Below the pieces are notes generated by a model. The model saw only the letters and a program-made list of their open reading frames with translations. It did no database searches and was not told the origin of the DNA. This document shows, in pieces, positions 33,510 through 42,503 of a stretch of DNA of 47,540 nucleotides; position 1 is the stretch's first letter, and each line of letters begins with the position of its first letter. The stretch is from Erwinia persicina NBRC 102418 (GTDB taxonomy: Bacteria > Pseudomonadota > Gammaproteobacteria > Enterobacterales > Enterobacteriaceae), in assembly GCF_001571305.1 (NCBI RefSeq), contig NZ_BCTN01000026.1:1-47540 (forward strand), in the 5' to 3' direction. The position numbers and the translations under genes are program-made.

Positions 33510-33995
33510 CTAATCACCGTATCGGTTACAAACAAAATAGGGGTTGGATAATCCTTTAAAAATAAATGTGTTTGTTTTAGGTTCCTTTATTTCAACATAA
33601 AATTCGACACCGTTTCTTTCTGGTGTAATGTAACGCTGCCAGAATTCCTCAGGGACGTTATCTATGGGGTGAATGGTTTGTTTTACTATAGTCACCCTCT
33701 TCATAAAGCTTAATTTAGACTCATTCACTTTAAGTGACAAGTTTCTGGATATTTTATAATCAAGATTCGTTCCTTTAAGTGTCCCTATTAACTTAATTGC
33801 GCCTTTTTCAGGCGTGGCAAAAACGATGTCTATATGCAGGTTGAGGTATAATTCTTCTTGACCCTCGATAGCGATCCTGGATTTCACTTGAGTATCACAA
33901 CGAAAGTTCCCCCTGGTTAGATAGCTATGGAATGTCAGGATTATTAAAGTGATAATCACAATGGAAAATGACATTATAAAAATTGTTCTTTTCAT
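33510..33995 (-). CDS. FidL-like membrane-anchored protein
   Basis: This 161-residue protein has a short basic N-terminus and one hydrophobic helix (residues 5-25). A periplasmic domain with the stretch EEFWQRYITPERNGVEFYVE and two cysteines, CDTQ early and FVCNRY at the end, follows. The layout fits small FidL-like membrane proteins that accompany ToxR-like regulators of fimbriae in enteric bacteria. It starts six bases after the stop of the regulator gene, so both share a transcript, and it may modulate that regulator. The assignment rests on architecture and context. The gene is markedly AT-rich. Confidence 0.65.
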   Translation of the reverse strand: MKRTIFIMSFSIVIITLIILTFHSYLTRGNFRCDTQVKSRIAIEGQEELYLNLHIDIVFATPEKGAIKLIGTLKGTNLDYKISRNLSLKVNESKLSFMKRVTIVKQTIHPIDNVPEEFWQRYITPERNGVEFYVEIKEPKTNTFIFKGLSNPYFVCNRYGD

Positions 33996-34001
33996 GAAGT
34001 A

Positions 34002-34802
34002 TCACTTAATTATTTTATAGTTGATGCAATTATTATAGCTGTCATCGTCACTTTTAACACAAACTGCCATAAAGAAAACCCTAAGGAATTCATTGTCAGG
34101 GCGAGTCTCCGCATAGTAAACATCAGTCTCCTCCTGGGAGCAATCTATACCTTCAGCAATTATCATTTTCCTTGCTTTTAGGGCCAACCCGGAAGATGGA
34201 AGACTACCATCAACATTATAAATGTTGCATTTGTTCTGTATGGCGCTGGATGGTCTTGCCTCCTTCTTGAAAAAGTTAGCTAGTGTCAGGCCTGCAACGG
34301 TAACGACAGCTATCAAACCGATTATCAAAAGTGCGTTTTTTCCCCTGATTTTCTTTCCGTTATCTGTTGACGATTCTACAGTACTGGCGTCTATCACCAT
34401 GGCTGCATCTTCTTTTAACAGGGGAGTATTTTCTGTCTGCACGACCGGATTGTTAACGTTAGATGCTGTTAAAACAATAGGATAGATTTCCGCTTGCAGC
34501 CTGAACCCAAGACGCGGCAGGGTGATGATAATGTCCTTGTTGGCCCCTAAACTCTCGAAGGCTTTTCTTAATTCACTAATGTGATTATTCAGAGTGGCAT
34601 TAGAGGGCGAAAACCCGTAATCCTCCCATACACGCTTGATCAACTGGTCGCGGGATAAATCAATGTTGCTGTTGTTAACCAGTTCATTTAACAGGCGAGT
34701 TGCGGGCTTCGATAAACCCAATGATAACTGACTGTCGTTTTTCAGTACCAACTCTCTGCCTTTGGGATCGAAAATTATTGTTAAATTTATAATGTATTTC
34801 AT
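34002..34802 (-). CDS. ToxR/CadC-like membrane-bound transcriptional regulator
   Basis: This 266-residue regulator has an N-terminal OmpR-type winged helix (about 1-108; LSKPATRLLNELV, LSRDQLIKRVWEDYGF, LNNHISELRKAFESLG and ITLPRLGFRL). A linker follows, then one membrane helix (157-177, ALLIIGLIAVVTVAGLTLANF) and a small periplasmic domain with four cysteines. This one-component design lets a periplasmic signal act directly on DNA. The gene faces the fimbrial operon across 450 AT-rich bases and is followed by a FidL-like gene, so control of the fimbriae is the likely role. The signal is unknown. Confidence 0.85.
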   Translation of the reverse strand: MKYIINLTIIFDPKGRELVLKNDSQLSLGLSKPATRLLNELVNNSNIDLSRDQLIKRVWEDYGFSPSNATLNNHISELRKAFESLGANKDIIITLPRLGFRLQAEIYPIVLTASNVNNPVVQTENTPLLKEDAAMVIDASTVESSTDNGKKIRGKNALLIIGLIAVVTVAGLTLANFFKKEARPSSAIQNKCNIYNVDGSLPSSGLALKARKMIIAEGIDCSQEETDVYYAETRPDNEFLRVFFMAVCVKSDDDSYNNCINYKIIK

Positions 34803-35255
34803 GGGTGTCTCACTTGTCCCTTAGCTCGAATTTTTTGTTTACTGCACAATAAGAATAGTCTTGTTTTTTTTGGTGCCCGGAATTTAGAGGTTTTAGACGC
34901 TCCTCGTCAACCTTAAAGTTAGTAATTATTTTTAAGCAAAAAACTTATAAAAATTATCGCTATATAACTTGTTGATGCTTTAGAAAAACCTGGGTTTTAA
35001 TGCTCTGCATTTGCCATGATTTTTGTTAATTTGGTTTTAAATGCTAATTTTGAGCGATTAATTGGATTATTTATCTTTTTTTTATTTTTTTGTGTAGCAT
35101 TTATTCAGTCGCCGAAGCCCTGTTCATGGAGTCAGGCAGTGGGTACGTTGCAAATAGGTGACGACCCGCTATGCCTCTCAGGGTGTGATATCGCATTAAA
35201 CTGCCGCGACGAAAAGAAAATAGGATAAACTTTTTTATTAAGGACGAAGCAAAAA
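34803..35255. other. AT-rich divergent promoter region of regulator and fimbriae
   Basis: About 450 bases of very AT-rich DNA separate the ToxR-like regulator from the first pilin gene. A 70-codon hydrophobic frame (35016-35228) is present but has no good ribosome site or family signature, and I do not treat it as a gene. The stretch probably holds promoters, regulator sites and H-NS-type silencing. I found no invertible-element repeats and no recombinase gene of the FimB type. Confidence 0.55.
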
Positions 35256-35783
35256 ATGAAATTGAATAAAATTATGATGGCAGCAGTATTAGCGTTCGGT
35301 ACCATTTCTGGCGCACAGGCTGCCGATCAGGGCCACGGTAAAGTAACATTTACTGGTTCTATTATCGATGCTCCTTGTTCAATTGATCCAAATTCTGTGG
35401 ACCAGACGGTAGATCTTGGTGCAGTTTCTAACGTTTCGCTGCTTAAAGGTGGTAATTCCGAGCCTAAACCTTTTGACATCCACCTGGAAAAATGCAGCCT
35501 GGAAACGGCCAAGTTGGTAACAACGACCTTTGATGGTGCCCCAGGTAAAGATGGCTTGCTGGGTATGACCGGCGACGCTAAAGGTGCCAGTATTGCTATT
35601 ACCGACGGCAGCAACAATGTGATAAAGCTGGGCCAGCCAACGACTGAAAATACTATTAGTGCCGGCTCTACTGAAACCACACTTTCCTTCAGTGCTTATC
35701 TGAAAGGTGACGGTGGCGAGGCTGAGACTATCATTCCTGGTAAATTCCAGAGCGTGGCCAATTTCATTCTGAACTACAAATAA
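35256..35783 (+). CDS. Type 1-like fimbrial major subunit (MrpA position)
   Basis: This pilin of 175 residues has a signal peptide ending GAQA-A, so the mature protein begins ADQGHGKVTF. The family pattern is clear: GKVTFTGSIIDAPCSI with the first cysteine, the second in LEKCSL, and the C-terminal beta-zipper FQSVANFILNYK with the penultimate tyrosine needed for chaperone binding. An AAGGA ribosome site precedes it. First place in the operon and a hairpin just after the gene suggest this is the abundant shaft subunit. Confidence 0.93.
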   Translation: MKLNKIMMAAVLAFGTISGAQAADQGHGKVTFTGSIIDAPCSIDPNSVDQTVDLGAVSNVSLLKGGNSEPKPFDIHLEKCSLETAKLVTTTFDGAPGKDGLLGMTGDAKGASIAITDGSNNVIKLGQPTTENTISAGSTETTLSFSAYLKGDGGEAETIIPGKFQSVANFILNYK

Positions 35784-35807
35784 TCCGTCCCAATGACATA
35801 ATTAATT

Positions 35808-35834
35808 ATGCATGCGGGTGTATCCCGCATGCAT
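35808..35834 (+). terminator. Hairpin after the major pilin gene (attenuator)
   Basis: A perfect 11-bp stem ATGCATGCGGG / CCCGCATGCAT with a 5-base loop is followed by TCTTTT. Such a hairpin between the major pilin and the downstream genes commonly makes pilin mRNA more abundant than usher mRNA, by partial termination or 3'-end protection. Confidence 0.65.
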
Positions 35835-35869
35835 TCTTTTGAGTATTGTCTACGGAAGGTTTGTCAGCA

Positions 35870-36403
35870 ATGAAACATCTAATGATTCCTTATTCGACGC
35901 TTTGCCTGTTGATACTTTTACCTTTGCCAACTAGCCAGGCGGTGGCGAGTTGGGGGCGGGTCAACATGCAAGGCGCTGTTATAGAAACAGCCTGCGCTAT
36001 TGATACAGACAGCCGCGATCAAACTATTGATATTTCCGTGATGCCATTAACCAAAATAATACGTGACGGACAAGGGCTGACTCTTCCATTTACTATTCGG
36101 TTAGTTAACTGTGTTTTGAACAGAGTTGACAATAATTTAACACAATGGCAACGTTTTCAGGTGACATTTGATGGCCGGGTGGATAATGGATTATTCGGTG
36201 TCGATGGGCAAGCTGAAGGTATAGCCCTGCAACTTACTGACCGTCACGGCAATATAATCATGCCTGGGAATCCAACACCTTTGCCTGATGTTGTCGTGAG
36301 CGATAGAGAGCTTAATTACTTTCTGCGATTGGTCAGTAATCAACAGACATTACGGAGTGGGGAATATACCTCAACGATCAGATTTAAAATGGATTATTAC
36401 TGA
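35870..36403 (+). CDS. Fimbrial subunit (MrpB position, possible anchor/terminator)
   Basis: This pilin-domain protein of 177 residues has a signal peptide ending near SQAVA and a mature start ASWGRVNMQGAVIETACAID. The second cysteine lies in LVNCVLN, and the end FKMDYY is the usual beta-zipper. It is AT-rich like the first pilin. In mrp- and pap-type operons the second gene encodes the subunit that ends or anchors the fibre (MrpB, PapH), and its place suggests that role. ATG 35870 lies about ten bases after GGAAGG. Confidence 0.85.
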   Translation: MKHLMIPYSTLCLLILLPLPTSQAVASWGRVNMQGAVIETACAIDTDSRDQTIDISVMPLTKIIRDGQGLTLPFTIRLVNCVLNRVDNNLTQWQRFQVTFDGRVDNGLFGVDGQAEGIALQLTDRHGNIIMPGNPTPLPDVVVSDRELNYFLRLVSNQQTLRSGEYTSTIRFKMDYY

Positions 36404-36430
36404 TCGGTTCTTGCTGGTTCGGAGTTTAAG

Positions 36431-36467
36431 AGCAGAGACCGATTAAATCGGTGTGTCTGCTATTTTT
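36431..36467 (+). terminator. Intergenic stem-loop with U-run before the usher gene
   Basis: Nested pairing AGCAGA...TCTGCT around CCGAT-TAA-ATCGG is followed by ATTTTT. It lies between the second pilin gene and the usher gene, and could limit usher expression. Confidence 0.5.
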
Positions 36468-36526
36468 CCGGTGCATGGGTTTTTCATTGATAGTGCTGGC
36501 ATAAGAATAAAAAGGGACTTATTAGC

Positions 36527-39061
36527 ATGATAATGCCTAAATGGAATTTATTACCCTTTCGCCCCCGTGCTTTGGGTTTTTATATTGCCTGTGCACTGGG
36601 GTTCTTCGTGTGGGATGCCAGTGCGGAAGAGGTGCAGTTTAATACCGATGTGCTTGATTTAAAAGATCGAGAGAATATTGATTTGGGACAGTTCTCTCGC
36701 GGCGGCTATATCATGCCGGGCAGTTACATGATGCTGGTACGAATTAACAGGCAGGAGTTGCCTGAGCAATCCGTAATTTTTTATCCCGCAGAGAGCGATG
36801 CCAAAGACAGTGCAGCCTGTATCAGCCCTGCAATGGTCGAACAGTTCGGCTTAAAGCCGGATATGAAAGAAAAACTGACCTGGTGGCATCAGGGTGAGTG
36901 CCTGACTCTGGATAGTCTGCAGGGAATGTCGGCGCGTGCCGATCTGGGCAGCGCCAGCCTCACCGTAAACCTGCCGCAGGCTTATCTGGAATATGCGGCA
37001 GACAACTGGGATCCGCCTTCACGCTGGGATGAGGGTGTGCCGGGCCTGCTGCTGGATTATTACGTGAATGCACAGACCCAGCGCCAGCAGCAACGTGGCC
37101 AGCAGAGCTACAACGTCAGTGGCAACGGCACGGTTGGCGCCAATCTGAGTTCCTGGCGGCTGCGTGCGGACTGGCAAACTCGCCTGGATCATCAAAACGG
37201 CAGCGCTGAAGGGACGCGTCAGAACTGGGACTGGAGCCGCTTTTACGCTTACCGGGCTATTTCCCGTCTGGGGGCGAAGCTGTCGGTCGGAGAGGATTAC
37301 CTGTATTCCGACATCTTTGATAGCTTCCGCTTCACCGGTGCCAGCCTGGTCAGTGATGACAGCATGCTGCCGCCGAACCTGCGTGGCTACGCGCCAGAGG
37401 TGACCGGGGTGGCGCGCACTAATGCCAAGGTAGTGATCAGCCAGCAGGGGCGTGTGCTGTATGAGACTCAGGTCGCCTCGGGCCCGTTTCGCATACAGGA
37501 CATCAATGACGCTGTCTCCGGGCAACTGGATGTGCGGATCGAAGAGCAGGACGGTAGCGTACAAGAATTCCGCATCGATACCGCCAGCATTCCGTACCTT
37601 ACACGGCCGGGGACCGTGCGTTACAAAATCGCGAGTGGTCGACCTTCTGACTGGAAGCACAACATTAACGGAGCCCTGTTTGCCACCGGGGAGTTTTCCT
37701 GGGGGGTTAGCAACGGGTGGTCGCTGTACGGTGGCGCCTTGGCGGGCGGGGATTATAACGCGCTGGCGGTGGGTGTGGGGCGTGACCTGATGATGTTCGG
37801 CGCACTGTCGTTTGACGTGACCCAGTCGCGTGTCAGCTTGCCACAGTGGGAGGATAGCACCTTGACCGGCGGCTCTTACCGGTTGAGCTATTCGAAAAAC
37901 TTCGACGAGTATGACAGTCAGGTGACTTTTGCCGGTTACCGCTTTTCTGAACGTGACTACATGTCGATGAGCGAGTACCTGGATGCGCTGACCTATGGCA
38001 CCCGCAACCAGAGCAGCAAAGAGATGTACACCATCAGTTTCAGCCAGCACTTCCGCGATCTCGGATTAAGCGCCTACCTGAACTATAACCACCAGACTTA
38101 CTGGAACAGTGCTGCCAACGATCGCTATACCCTGACATTGTCGCGCAATTTCGACATCGGTCAGTACAGAAACCTGAGCCTGTCGTTGACGGGGTACCGC
38201 AATAAGTATAACGGCACCAACGATGACGGCATGTACCTCTCGCTGTCGGTACCTTTGGGTGGCAGCAAATCGTTCAGCTACAGCAGTAGCTATGATCGCA
38301 GCGACAACACTCATCAGGTGGGTTATTACGACCGACTTGAAAATGGTGACAGTTATCATCTGACCAGCGGTATCACCCGCAGCGGCGGTACGGCGAGCGG
38401 TTATTACACCCATCAGGGCGATATGGCGCAGGTGAACGCCAACGCCAGTTACCAGGAAGGGCGTTACTCATCGGCGGGGTTATCGTTACAGGGGGGGGCA
38501 ACGGCCACCCTTCAAGGCGCCGCGCTGCACAGAGCTGGGATGATTGGCGGCACGCGCATTCTGCTGGATACCGACGGCGTAGCGGATATTCCGATCGGCG
38601 GTTATGGTGCCGTGACACGTACCAACGGCTTCGGTAAAGCGGTAATCACCGACGTGAACAGTTACTACCGCAACAAGGTCAGCATCGATCTGAATAAACT
38701 GCCTGAAAACGCTGAGGCGACGCGCTCCGTGGTGCAGGCGACCTTGACCGAAGGTGCCATTGGCTACCGCAGGTTTGAGGTGATAGCCGGTGAGAAAGCG
38801 ATGGCGGTGCTCCGCCTGGCTGATGGTTCTACGCCACCGTTTGGTGCCACAGTGCAAAACCACAAAAAGCAGGACGTGGGTATCGTTAACGACGGCGGCA
38901 GCGTTTACCTGAGCGGGATTAATCCGGGAGAAGCAATGACCGTGCACTGGAACGGGCAGGCGCGATGTGCGCTTAAGCTGCCGGCGCAAATACCGCACTC
39001 CGATACCACAGACCTCCTGTTGCCATGTCGGCTACTGCCGGTAACTGCAGAGGCAGAGTGA
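36527..39061 (+). CDS. Outer-membrane fimbrial usher (FimD/PapC/MrpC family)
   Basis: This usher of 844 residues accepts chaperone-subunit complexes and secretes the growing fibre. After a signal peptide (to about DASA) comes the N-terminal periplasmic domain (VQFNTDVLDLKDRENIDLGQ, shortened motif). Next are the 24-strand barrel with its plug (LPPNLRGYAPEVTGVARTNA, YETQVASGPFRIQDI) and the two C-terminal domains ending with a cysteine pair (ARCALKL and LLPCRL). The start with adjacent ATGs at 36527 and 36533 follows AAAAGGGA. From here the coding sequence is GC-richer than the two upstream pilins. The periplasmic chaperone gene follows. Confidence 0.95.
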   Translation: MIMPKWNLLPFRPRALGFYIACALGFFVWDASAEEVQFNTDVLDLKDRENIDLGQFSRGGYIMPGSYMMLVRINRQELPEQSVIFYPAESDAKDSAACISPAMVEQFGLKPDMKEKLTWWHQGECLTLDSLQGMSARADLGSASLTVNLPQAYLEYAADNWDPPSRWDEGVPGLLLDYYVNAQTQRQQQRGQQSYNVSGNGTVGANLSSWRLRADWQTRLDHQNGSAEGTRQNWDWSRFYAYRAISRLGAKLSVGEDYLYSDIFDSFRFTGASLVSDDSMLPPNLRGYAPEVTGVARTNAKVVISQQGRVLYETQVASGPFRIQDINDAVSGQLDVRIEEQDGSVQEFRIDTASIPYLTRPGTVRYKIASGRPSDWKHNINGALFATGEFSWGVSNGWSLYGGALAGGDYNALAVGVGRDLMMFGALSFDVTQSRVSLPQWEDSTLTGGSYRLSYSKNFDEYDSQVTFAGYRFSERDYMSMSEYLDALTYGTRNQSSKEMYTISFSQHFRDLGLSAYLNYNHQTYWNSAANDRYTLTLSRNFDIGQYRNLSLSLTGYRNKYNGTNDDGMYLSLSVPLGGSKSFSYSSSYDRSDNTHQVGYYDRLENGDSYHLTSGITRSGGTASGYYTHQGDMAQVNANASYQEGRYSSAGLSLQGGATATLQGAALHRAGMIGGTRILLDTDGVADIPIGGYGAVTRTNGFGKAVITDVNSYYRNKVSIDLNKLPENAEATRSVVQATLTEGAIGYRRFEVIAGEKAMAVLRLADGSTPPFGATVQNHKKQDVGIVNDGGSVYLSGINPGEAMTVHWNGQARCALKLPAQIPHSDTTDLLLPCRLLPVTAEAE

Positions 39062-39176
39062 GTGATGTATACGACAGTAAGAGAGTTTTTAGCCACTGTG
39101 GCAGGGTGAAATAGCTTCATCTTTCTCCCGCCAATTTTTACTGAATTTAAAGAAATCAGATAGCGAGTAATTAACG

Positions 39177-39929
39177 ATGAACTCTATGAATAAACCTTTC
39201 TTATCCCTAACGGGCGGTCTGCTGATAAGTGTGTTGTGCATGCAGCAGGCTCAGGCGGCGATTGCGCTGGATCGCACTCGCGTAGTGTTTAACGGTGCTG
39301 ACAAATCGGTCAGCCTGAGTATCAGCAACGAGAACAAACAACTGCCCTATCTGGCTCAGGGCTGGGTGGAAGATGCGCAGGGCAATAAAATTACCACGCC
39401 GCTGACGGTGTTGCCGCCTTTGCAGCGCCTGGAGCCAGGTGCAAAAAGCCAGATCAAGGTGCAGGCCTTACCTGCCGCTAACCTTTTGGCCCAGGATCGC
39501 GAGACGCTGTTTTATTTCAACCTGCGCGAGATCCCGCCAAAGAGCGAAAAGCCCAACACGCTGCAACTGGCGTTGCAAACGCGCATCAAGCTGTTTTACC
39601 GGCCCAAAGCGCTGAGCAATACCGAAGGTGCGGCTCCGTGGCAGGAACAGCTGACGCTGACCAGGCAGGGTGACAAGTATCAGGTCAATAACCCGACGCC
39701 ATATTACGTGACGATTGTCGAGGCCAGCAGCAAGCAAGGCGGAGCTGGCGCTAAGGGGTTTGAACCGCTGATGGTGCCGCCACAAGATAAAGCGATGTTG
39801 AATCTTGGCGTATCCATTTTGGGTAATGCGCCGGTGTTGACTTACGTTAACGACTACGGCGGCCGCCCGCGGTTGCAGTTCAGTTGTGGTGGGACCGACT
39901 GCAAGGCCAGGCCGGTCAAACAAAGCTGA
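39177..39929 (+). CDS. Periplasmic fimbrial chaperone (PapD/MrpD family)
   Basis: This chaperone of 250 residues has a signal peptide ending AQA-A and two immunoglobulin-like domains. The first strand IALDRTRVVFNGADKSVSLS and the segment FYFNLREIPPKSE are the PapD signature. The edge strand holding alternating hydrophobic residues (NTLQLALQTRIKLFYRP) donates to the pilin groove. The C-terminal SCGGTDC pair may form a disulfide as in PapD. It guards subunits in the periplasm and carries them to the usher. Two methionines at the start (39177 and 39186) are both possible. Confidence 0.95.
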   Translation: MNSMNKPFLSLTGGLLISVLCMQQAQAAIALDRTRVVFNGADKSVSLSISNENKQLPYLAQGWVEDAQGNKITTPLTVLPPLQRLEPGAKSQIKVQALPAANLLAQDRETLFYFNLREIPPKSEKPNTLQLALQTRIKLFYRPKALSNTEGAAPWQEQLTLTRQGDKYQVNNPTPYYVTIVEASSKQGGAGAKGFEPLMVPPQDKAMLNLGVSILGNAPVLTYVNDYGGRPRLQFSCGGTDCKARPVKQS

Positions 39930-39956
39930 TGACTGGTGTAACACAGGGAGCGGAAC

Positions 39957-40583
39957 ATGCAACAACGAAGACAAGGGAAGGGTGGCTGGTCTTGCCCTGC
40001 ACAGCAGGCTGCAGCGGTGTTGATGGTATTAGGCAGCATGATAGCACTGCTACCGGAAGCCCGCGCTGCGGATAACGGGAATGTTGAGGGTGCCAATGGC
40101 GTGTTGCGTGTGCACGGTGCGCTGACCGAGAGCGCTTGCCGGTTGGAAATGGCCTCGGCTTACCAGGATGTGTGGCTGGGGGAAACCGGTACTGGGCGCA
40201 TGGCGAAAATTGGCGCACAGGGCACGCCGGTAACCGTCAGGCTGCGTCTGCGGGACTGCCTGCGCAGCCCGGCGAACAACCGTGATGACCGTAACGCAAA
40301 TCTGTTGTGGAGCCTCCAACAGCCTGCCGTGTCTGTCAGTTTTGTTGCCCCGGCGGATGCGAACAACCCGGAGCTAATAAGCGTGCGTGGGGCCTCCGGG
40401 GTGGCGTTACGTATGCAAGACTCGCTCGGCCGGGATATTCGCCTGGGTAGCCGTGGGGCACCTTTGCTGCTGGCCGCAGGCCAAGACTCGCTGGACTACG
40501 TTGTGACACCGGAACGCACGCGTGCACCGCTACAGGCGGGTGCGTATTCGGCCCATGTAGACTTCAGGCTTAACTATGACTAA
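39957..40583 (+). CDS. Fimbrial minor subunit (MrpE position)
   Basis: This pilin-like subunit of 208 residues has an N-terminal leader that is longer than usual, with a basic, glutamine-rich start and a hydrophobic core ending near EARA-A. Mature segments are LRVHGALTESACRLEM, with the second cysteine in LRDCLRSPAN, and the end AHVDFRLNYD is the beta-zipper strand. GGGAGCGG precedes ATG. It probably lies in the fibre tip or at an adaptor step. Confidence 0.85.
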   Translation: MQQRRQGKGGWSCPAQQAAAVLMVLGSMIALLPEARAADNGNVEGANGVLRVHGALTESACRLEMASAYQDVWLGETGTGRMAKIGAQGTPVTVRLRLRDCLRSPANNRDDRNANLLWSLQQPAVSVSFVAPADANNPELISVRGASGVALRMQDSLGRDIRLGSRGAPLLLAAGQDSLDYVVTPERTRAPLQAGAYSAHVDFRLNYD

Positions 40584-40593
40584 GGCGGGTGCC

Positions 40594-41103
40594 ATGGACA
40601 CGGGAATGTTATGCGGTCGGAGACCGGCGCTGTATGCACTAGGCCTGGCAATGGCCTGTTGGGGCACGGGATCCCAGGCGATGGAGAATTCCTCCACGGT
40701 AACGGTCAACGTGACGGTGGTGGCAACGCCGTGCGAGATCAACCACAACGATCTGATCGAAGTGAAGTTCGGTAACGACGTGATGACGACCCGCGTAGGG
40801 GGGGATTATAAAAAGATGCCGATCGTCTACTCGGTGCAGTGCCCGGGCGGTACGTCAAATGCGGTGAGGATGTTGATAGACGGCAATGGCGCGGCGTTTG
40901 ATGGTGACGTCCTGGGCACGGCAAAAACCGACCTTGGCATTGCCTTGCTTAATAACGGTAACCGTATGCCGATCAACACCTGGCTGAATTTTACCTATCC
41001 GGATTGGCCAAAGCTTGAGGCGGTGCCGGTTAAACGCCCAGGCGCCAGCCTGACCGGTGGGCCATTTTCTGCCGGTGCCACGATGAAGGTGGAATATCGA
41101 TGA
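40594..41103 (+). CDS. Fimbrial minor subunit (MrpF position)
   Basis: This pilin-domain subunit has about 169 residues from ATG 40594, which follows AAGGCGGG. ATG 40576, overlapping the previous stop, is an alternative and adds six residues. A signal peptide ends near GSQA-M, then TVTVNVTVVATPCEINHNDL with cysteine and the second cysteine in YSVQCPGG. The C-terminus PKLEAVPVKRPGASLTGGPF is shared with the next gene, which shows the two arose by duplication. Its stop overlaps the next start (ATGA). Confidence 0.85.
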   Translation: MDTGMLCGRRPALYALGLAMACWGTGSQAMENSSTVTVNVTVVATPCEINHNDLIEVKFGNDVMTTRVGGDYKKMPIVYSVQCPGGTSNAVRMLIDGNGAAFDGDVLGTAKTDLGIALLNNGNRMPINTWLNFTYPDWPKLEAVPVKRPGASLTGGPFSAGATMKVEYR

Positions 41104-41591
41104 AGCGCTATTCACGTGCTCTCGTGCTGCTGATTGGCAGCATGCTGAGCCCGGCAGGGCTGGCTGCGGAAAATATGTGGCTCTACGGTACCCTGGTTGA
41201 GCCGCCCGCCTGCACCATCAGCAGCAATGGCAGCGAGGTCGATGTCGATTTTGGTGACCGGGTGGGGGTGAAAAAAGTGGATGGAGTGCAATACCTGCGG
41301 CCAATGAATTACCGGATCAGCTGCGATCCTGACGCCAATGCTTTCGCGATGACGCTGGAAATCGTCGGCACCCCGGCGGATTACGACCGGGCGGCGGTAG
41401 TCGTGACCGGCGTTAACGATCTGGCTATCCAGATTAAGCAAAACGGCGTGCCCTTTGAGCTGAATAAACCGATCCCCATCAGCCTGACCAACCCACCGCA
41501 GCTTGAGGCCGTGCCGGTAAAGCGGCCGGGGGCAACGTTAACCGAGGGGCCGTTTGAAGCCACCGCGACCTTAAAGGCGGTCTATCAATGA
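41100..41591 (+). CDS. Fimbrial minor subunit, paralogue of preceding gene
   Basis: This pilin-domain subunit of 163 residues has a signal peptide ending GLAA. The mature start NMWLYGTLVEPPACTISSNG and the second cysteine in YRISCDPD fit a minor fimbrial subunit. Its C-terminal 30 residues (PQLEAVPVKRPGATLTEGPF and onward) closely copy those of the preceding gene, so this is a tandem paralogue. It is coupled by ATGA overlaps on both sides, to the gene before and the gene after. Confidence 0.85.
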   Translation: MKRYSRALVLLIGSMLSPAGLAAENMWLYGTLVEPPACTISSNGSEVDVDFGDRVGVKKVDGVQYLRPMNYRISCDPDANAFAMTLEIVGTPADYDRAAVVVTGVNDLAIQIKQNGVPFELNKPIPISLTNPPQLEAVPVKRPGATLTEGPFEATATLKAVYQ

Positions 41592-42112
41592 AAGTACTGA
41601 TTTATACGGTACCGATCGCCTTGCTGATGGCAGTTAGCGGCGCGGTGCAGGCCGACAATGTCCGCCTGCATGGTGCACTGGTGGCGGAACCCTGTGTGAT
41701 CGCGCCGGGTGATGAGAGTGTGAAGTTGGAATTTGGCACGGTGATCGACAAATACCTGTACGCCAACCAACGCACTCGTGGCCAGGCGTTTGCTATCCGG
41801 TTGACGGAGTGCGATCTCAGCCTGGGCAAAACGGTAAAGGTGACCTTTAGCGGCACGGAAAACCCGAGCCTTAAGGGGCTGCTGGCGATTGACGGCGGCA
41901 GCCAGGCTTCCGGTATTGCCATCGGTATGGAAACTCCGGCGGGGCAGAAATTGCCGCTCAATAAAATCGGGCCAGGCTACCGGCTGGACGGGGGCAGCAA
42001 CACGCTGACGGTACAGGCCTATGTGCAGGGTGAACCGGAGGCGATTGCCAAACGCAGCATTGAACACGGACCGTTCAGCGCCATTGCCACCTTTAGTCTG
42101 GAATATGAATAA
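41588..42112 (+). CDS. Fimbrial minor subunit (MrpG position)
   Basis: This pilin-domain subunit of 174 residues has a signal peptide ending AVQA-D. DNVRLHGALVAEPCVIAPGD and the second cysteine in LTECDLSLGK are normal for type 1-like subunits, and the end FSAIATFSLEYE is the beta-zipper. It is the last of the tightly coupled subunit genes; the ATGA overlap ties it to the one before. After it the DNA changes to a decayed reverse-transcriptase-like remnant before the adhesin gene. Confidence 0.88.
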   Translation: MKVLIYTVPIALLMAVSGAVQADNVRLHGALVAEPCVIAPGDESVKLEFGTVIDKYLYANQRTRGQAFAIRLTECDLSLGKTVKVTFSGTENPSLKGLLAIDGGSQASGIAIGMETPAGQKLPLNKIGPGYRLDGGSNTLTVQAYVQGEPEAIAKRSIEHGPFSAIATFSLEYE

Positions 42113-42118
42113 GACTGA

Positions 42119-42463
42119 AAGCGACGGGTTAAATGCTTATTTTTGTTGCTTGCCCGTACGCGTTGGCAACTGCGGCACAGTGTAAAGCGTATGCATGAAT
42201 TTTTTAATCTGAGTGGTTTTGCAACGCACCCGGATAAAACCCAATTGGGAAGGATTGAACATGGATTTGACTGGCTGGGCCTGTGGTTCACCCCCACGGG
42301 GACCTCCATCGCGCCACGCGCGTTAGAAAATCATCGTGCACAACGCATGCGGCTTTACGAGCAAGCCCGAAGGCGGGGGCTATCACAGACAGCCATCGAC
42401 GAACGGGTGCAGGCGTATGAGGCACGGTGGAACATATGGGCGAAAGGGATGCTGCGGCGCTAA
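42119..42463 (+). pseudogene. Reverse-transcriptase-like C-terminal remnant (copy 1)
   Basis: An open frame with no convincing start encodes LLLARTRWQLRHSVKRMHEF, FATHPDKTQLGRIEHGFDWL and IAPRALENHRAQRMRLYEQA. I recognise this as the C-terminal part of a reverse-transcriptase-like protein, just past where the catalytic (Y/M)DD motif would lie. The bases upstream encode CLFLLLARTRW, where DDFL-type residues would be expected, so the motif is lost. It is a fragment wedged between a pilin gene and the putative tip adhesin. A second, shorter copy lies on the far side of the adhesin. The family name is from memory and needs a search. Confidence 0.6.
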
Positions 42464-42503
42464 TTCGCTTCTCTGGAAAAACAACCAATACCCGAGGGCG
42501 TCT

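Noticed and set aside
35016..35228. 70-codon hydrophobic frame upstream of the major pilin
   Set aside because: Very AT-rich DNA with no ribosome site or family match; more likely part of the promoter region.
34803..35255. Invertible fim-type promoter switch
   Set aside because: I saw no pair of inverted repeats flanking a promoter here and no tyrosine recombinase gene; the nearby serine recombinase belongs to the Tn3 remnant.
37019..38050. 343-codon minus-strand frame inside the usher gene
   Set aside because: It is antisense to a clear usher with an intact barrel and plug sequence.
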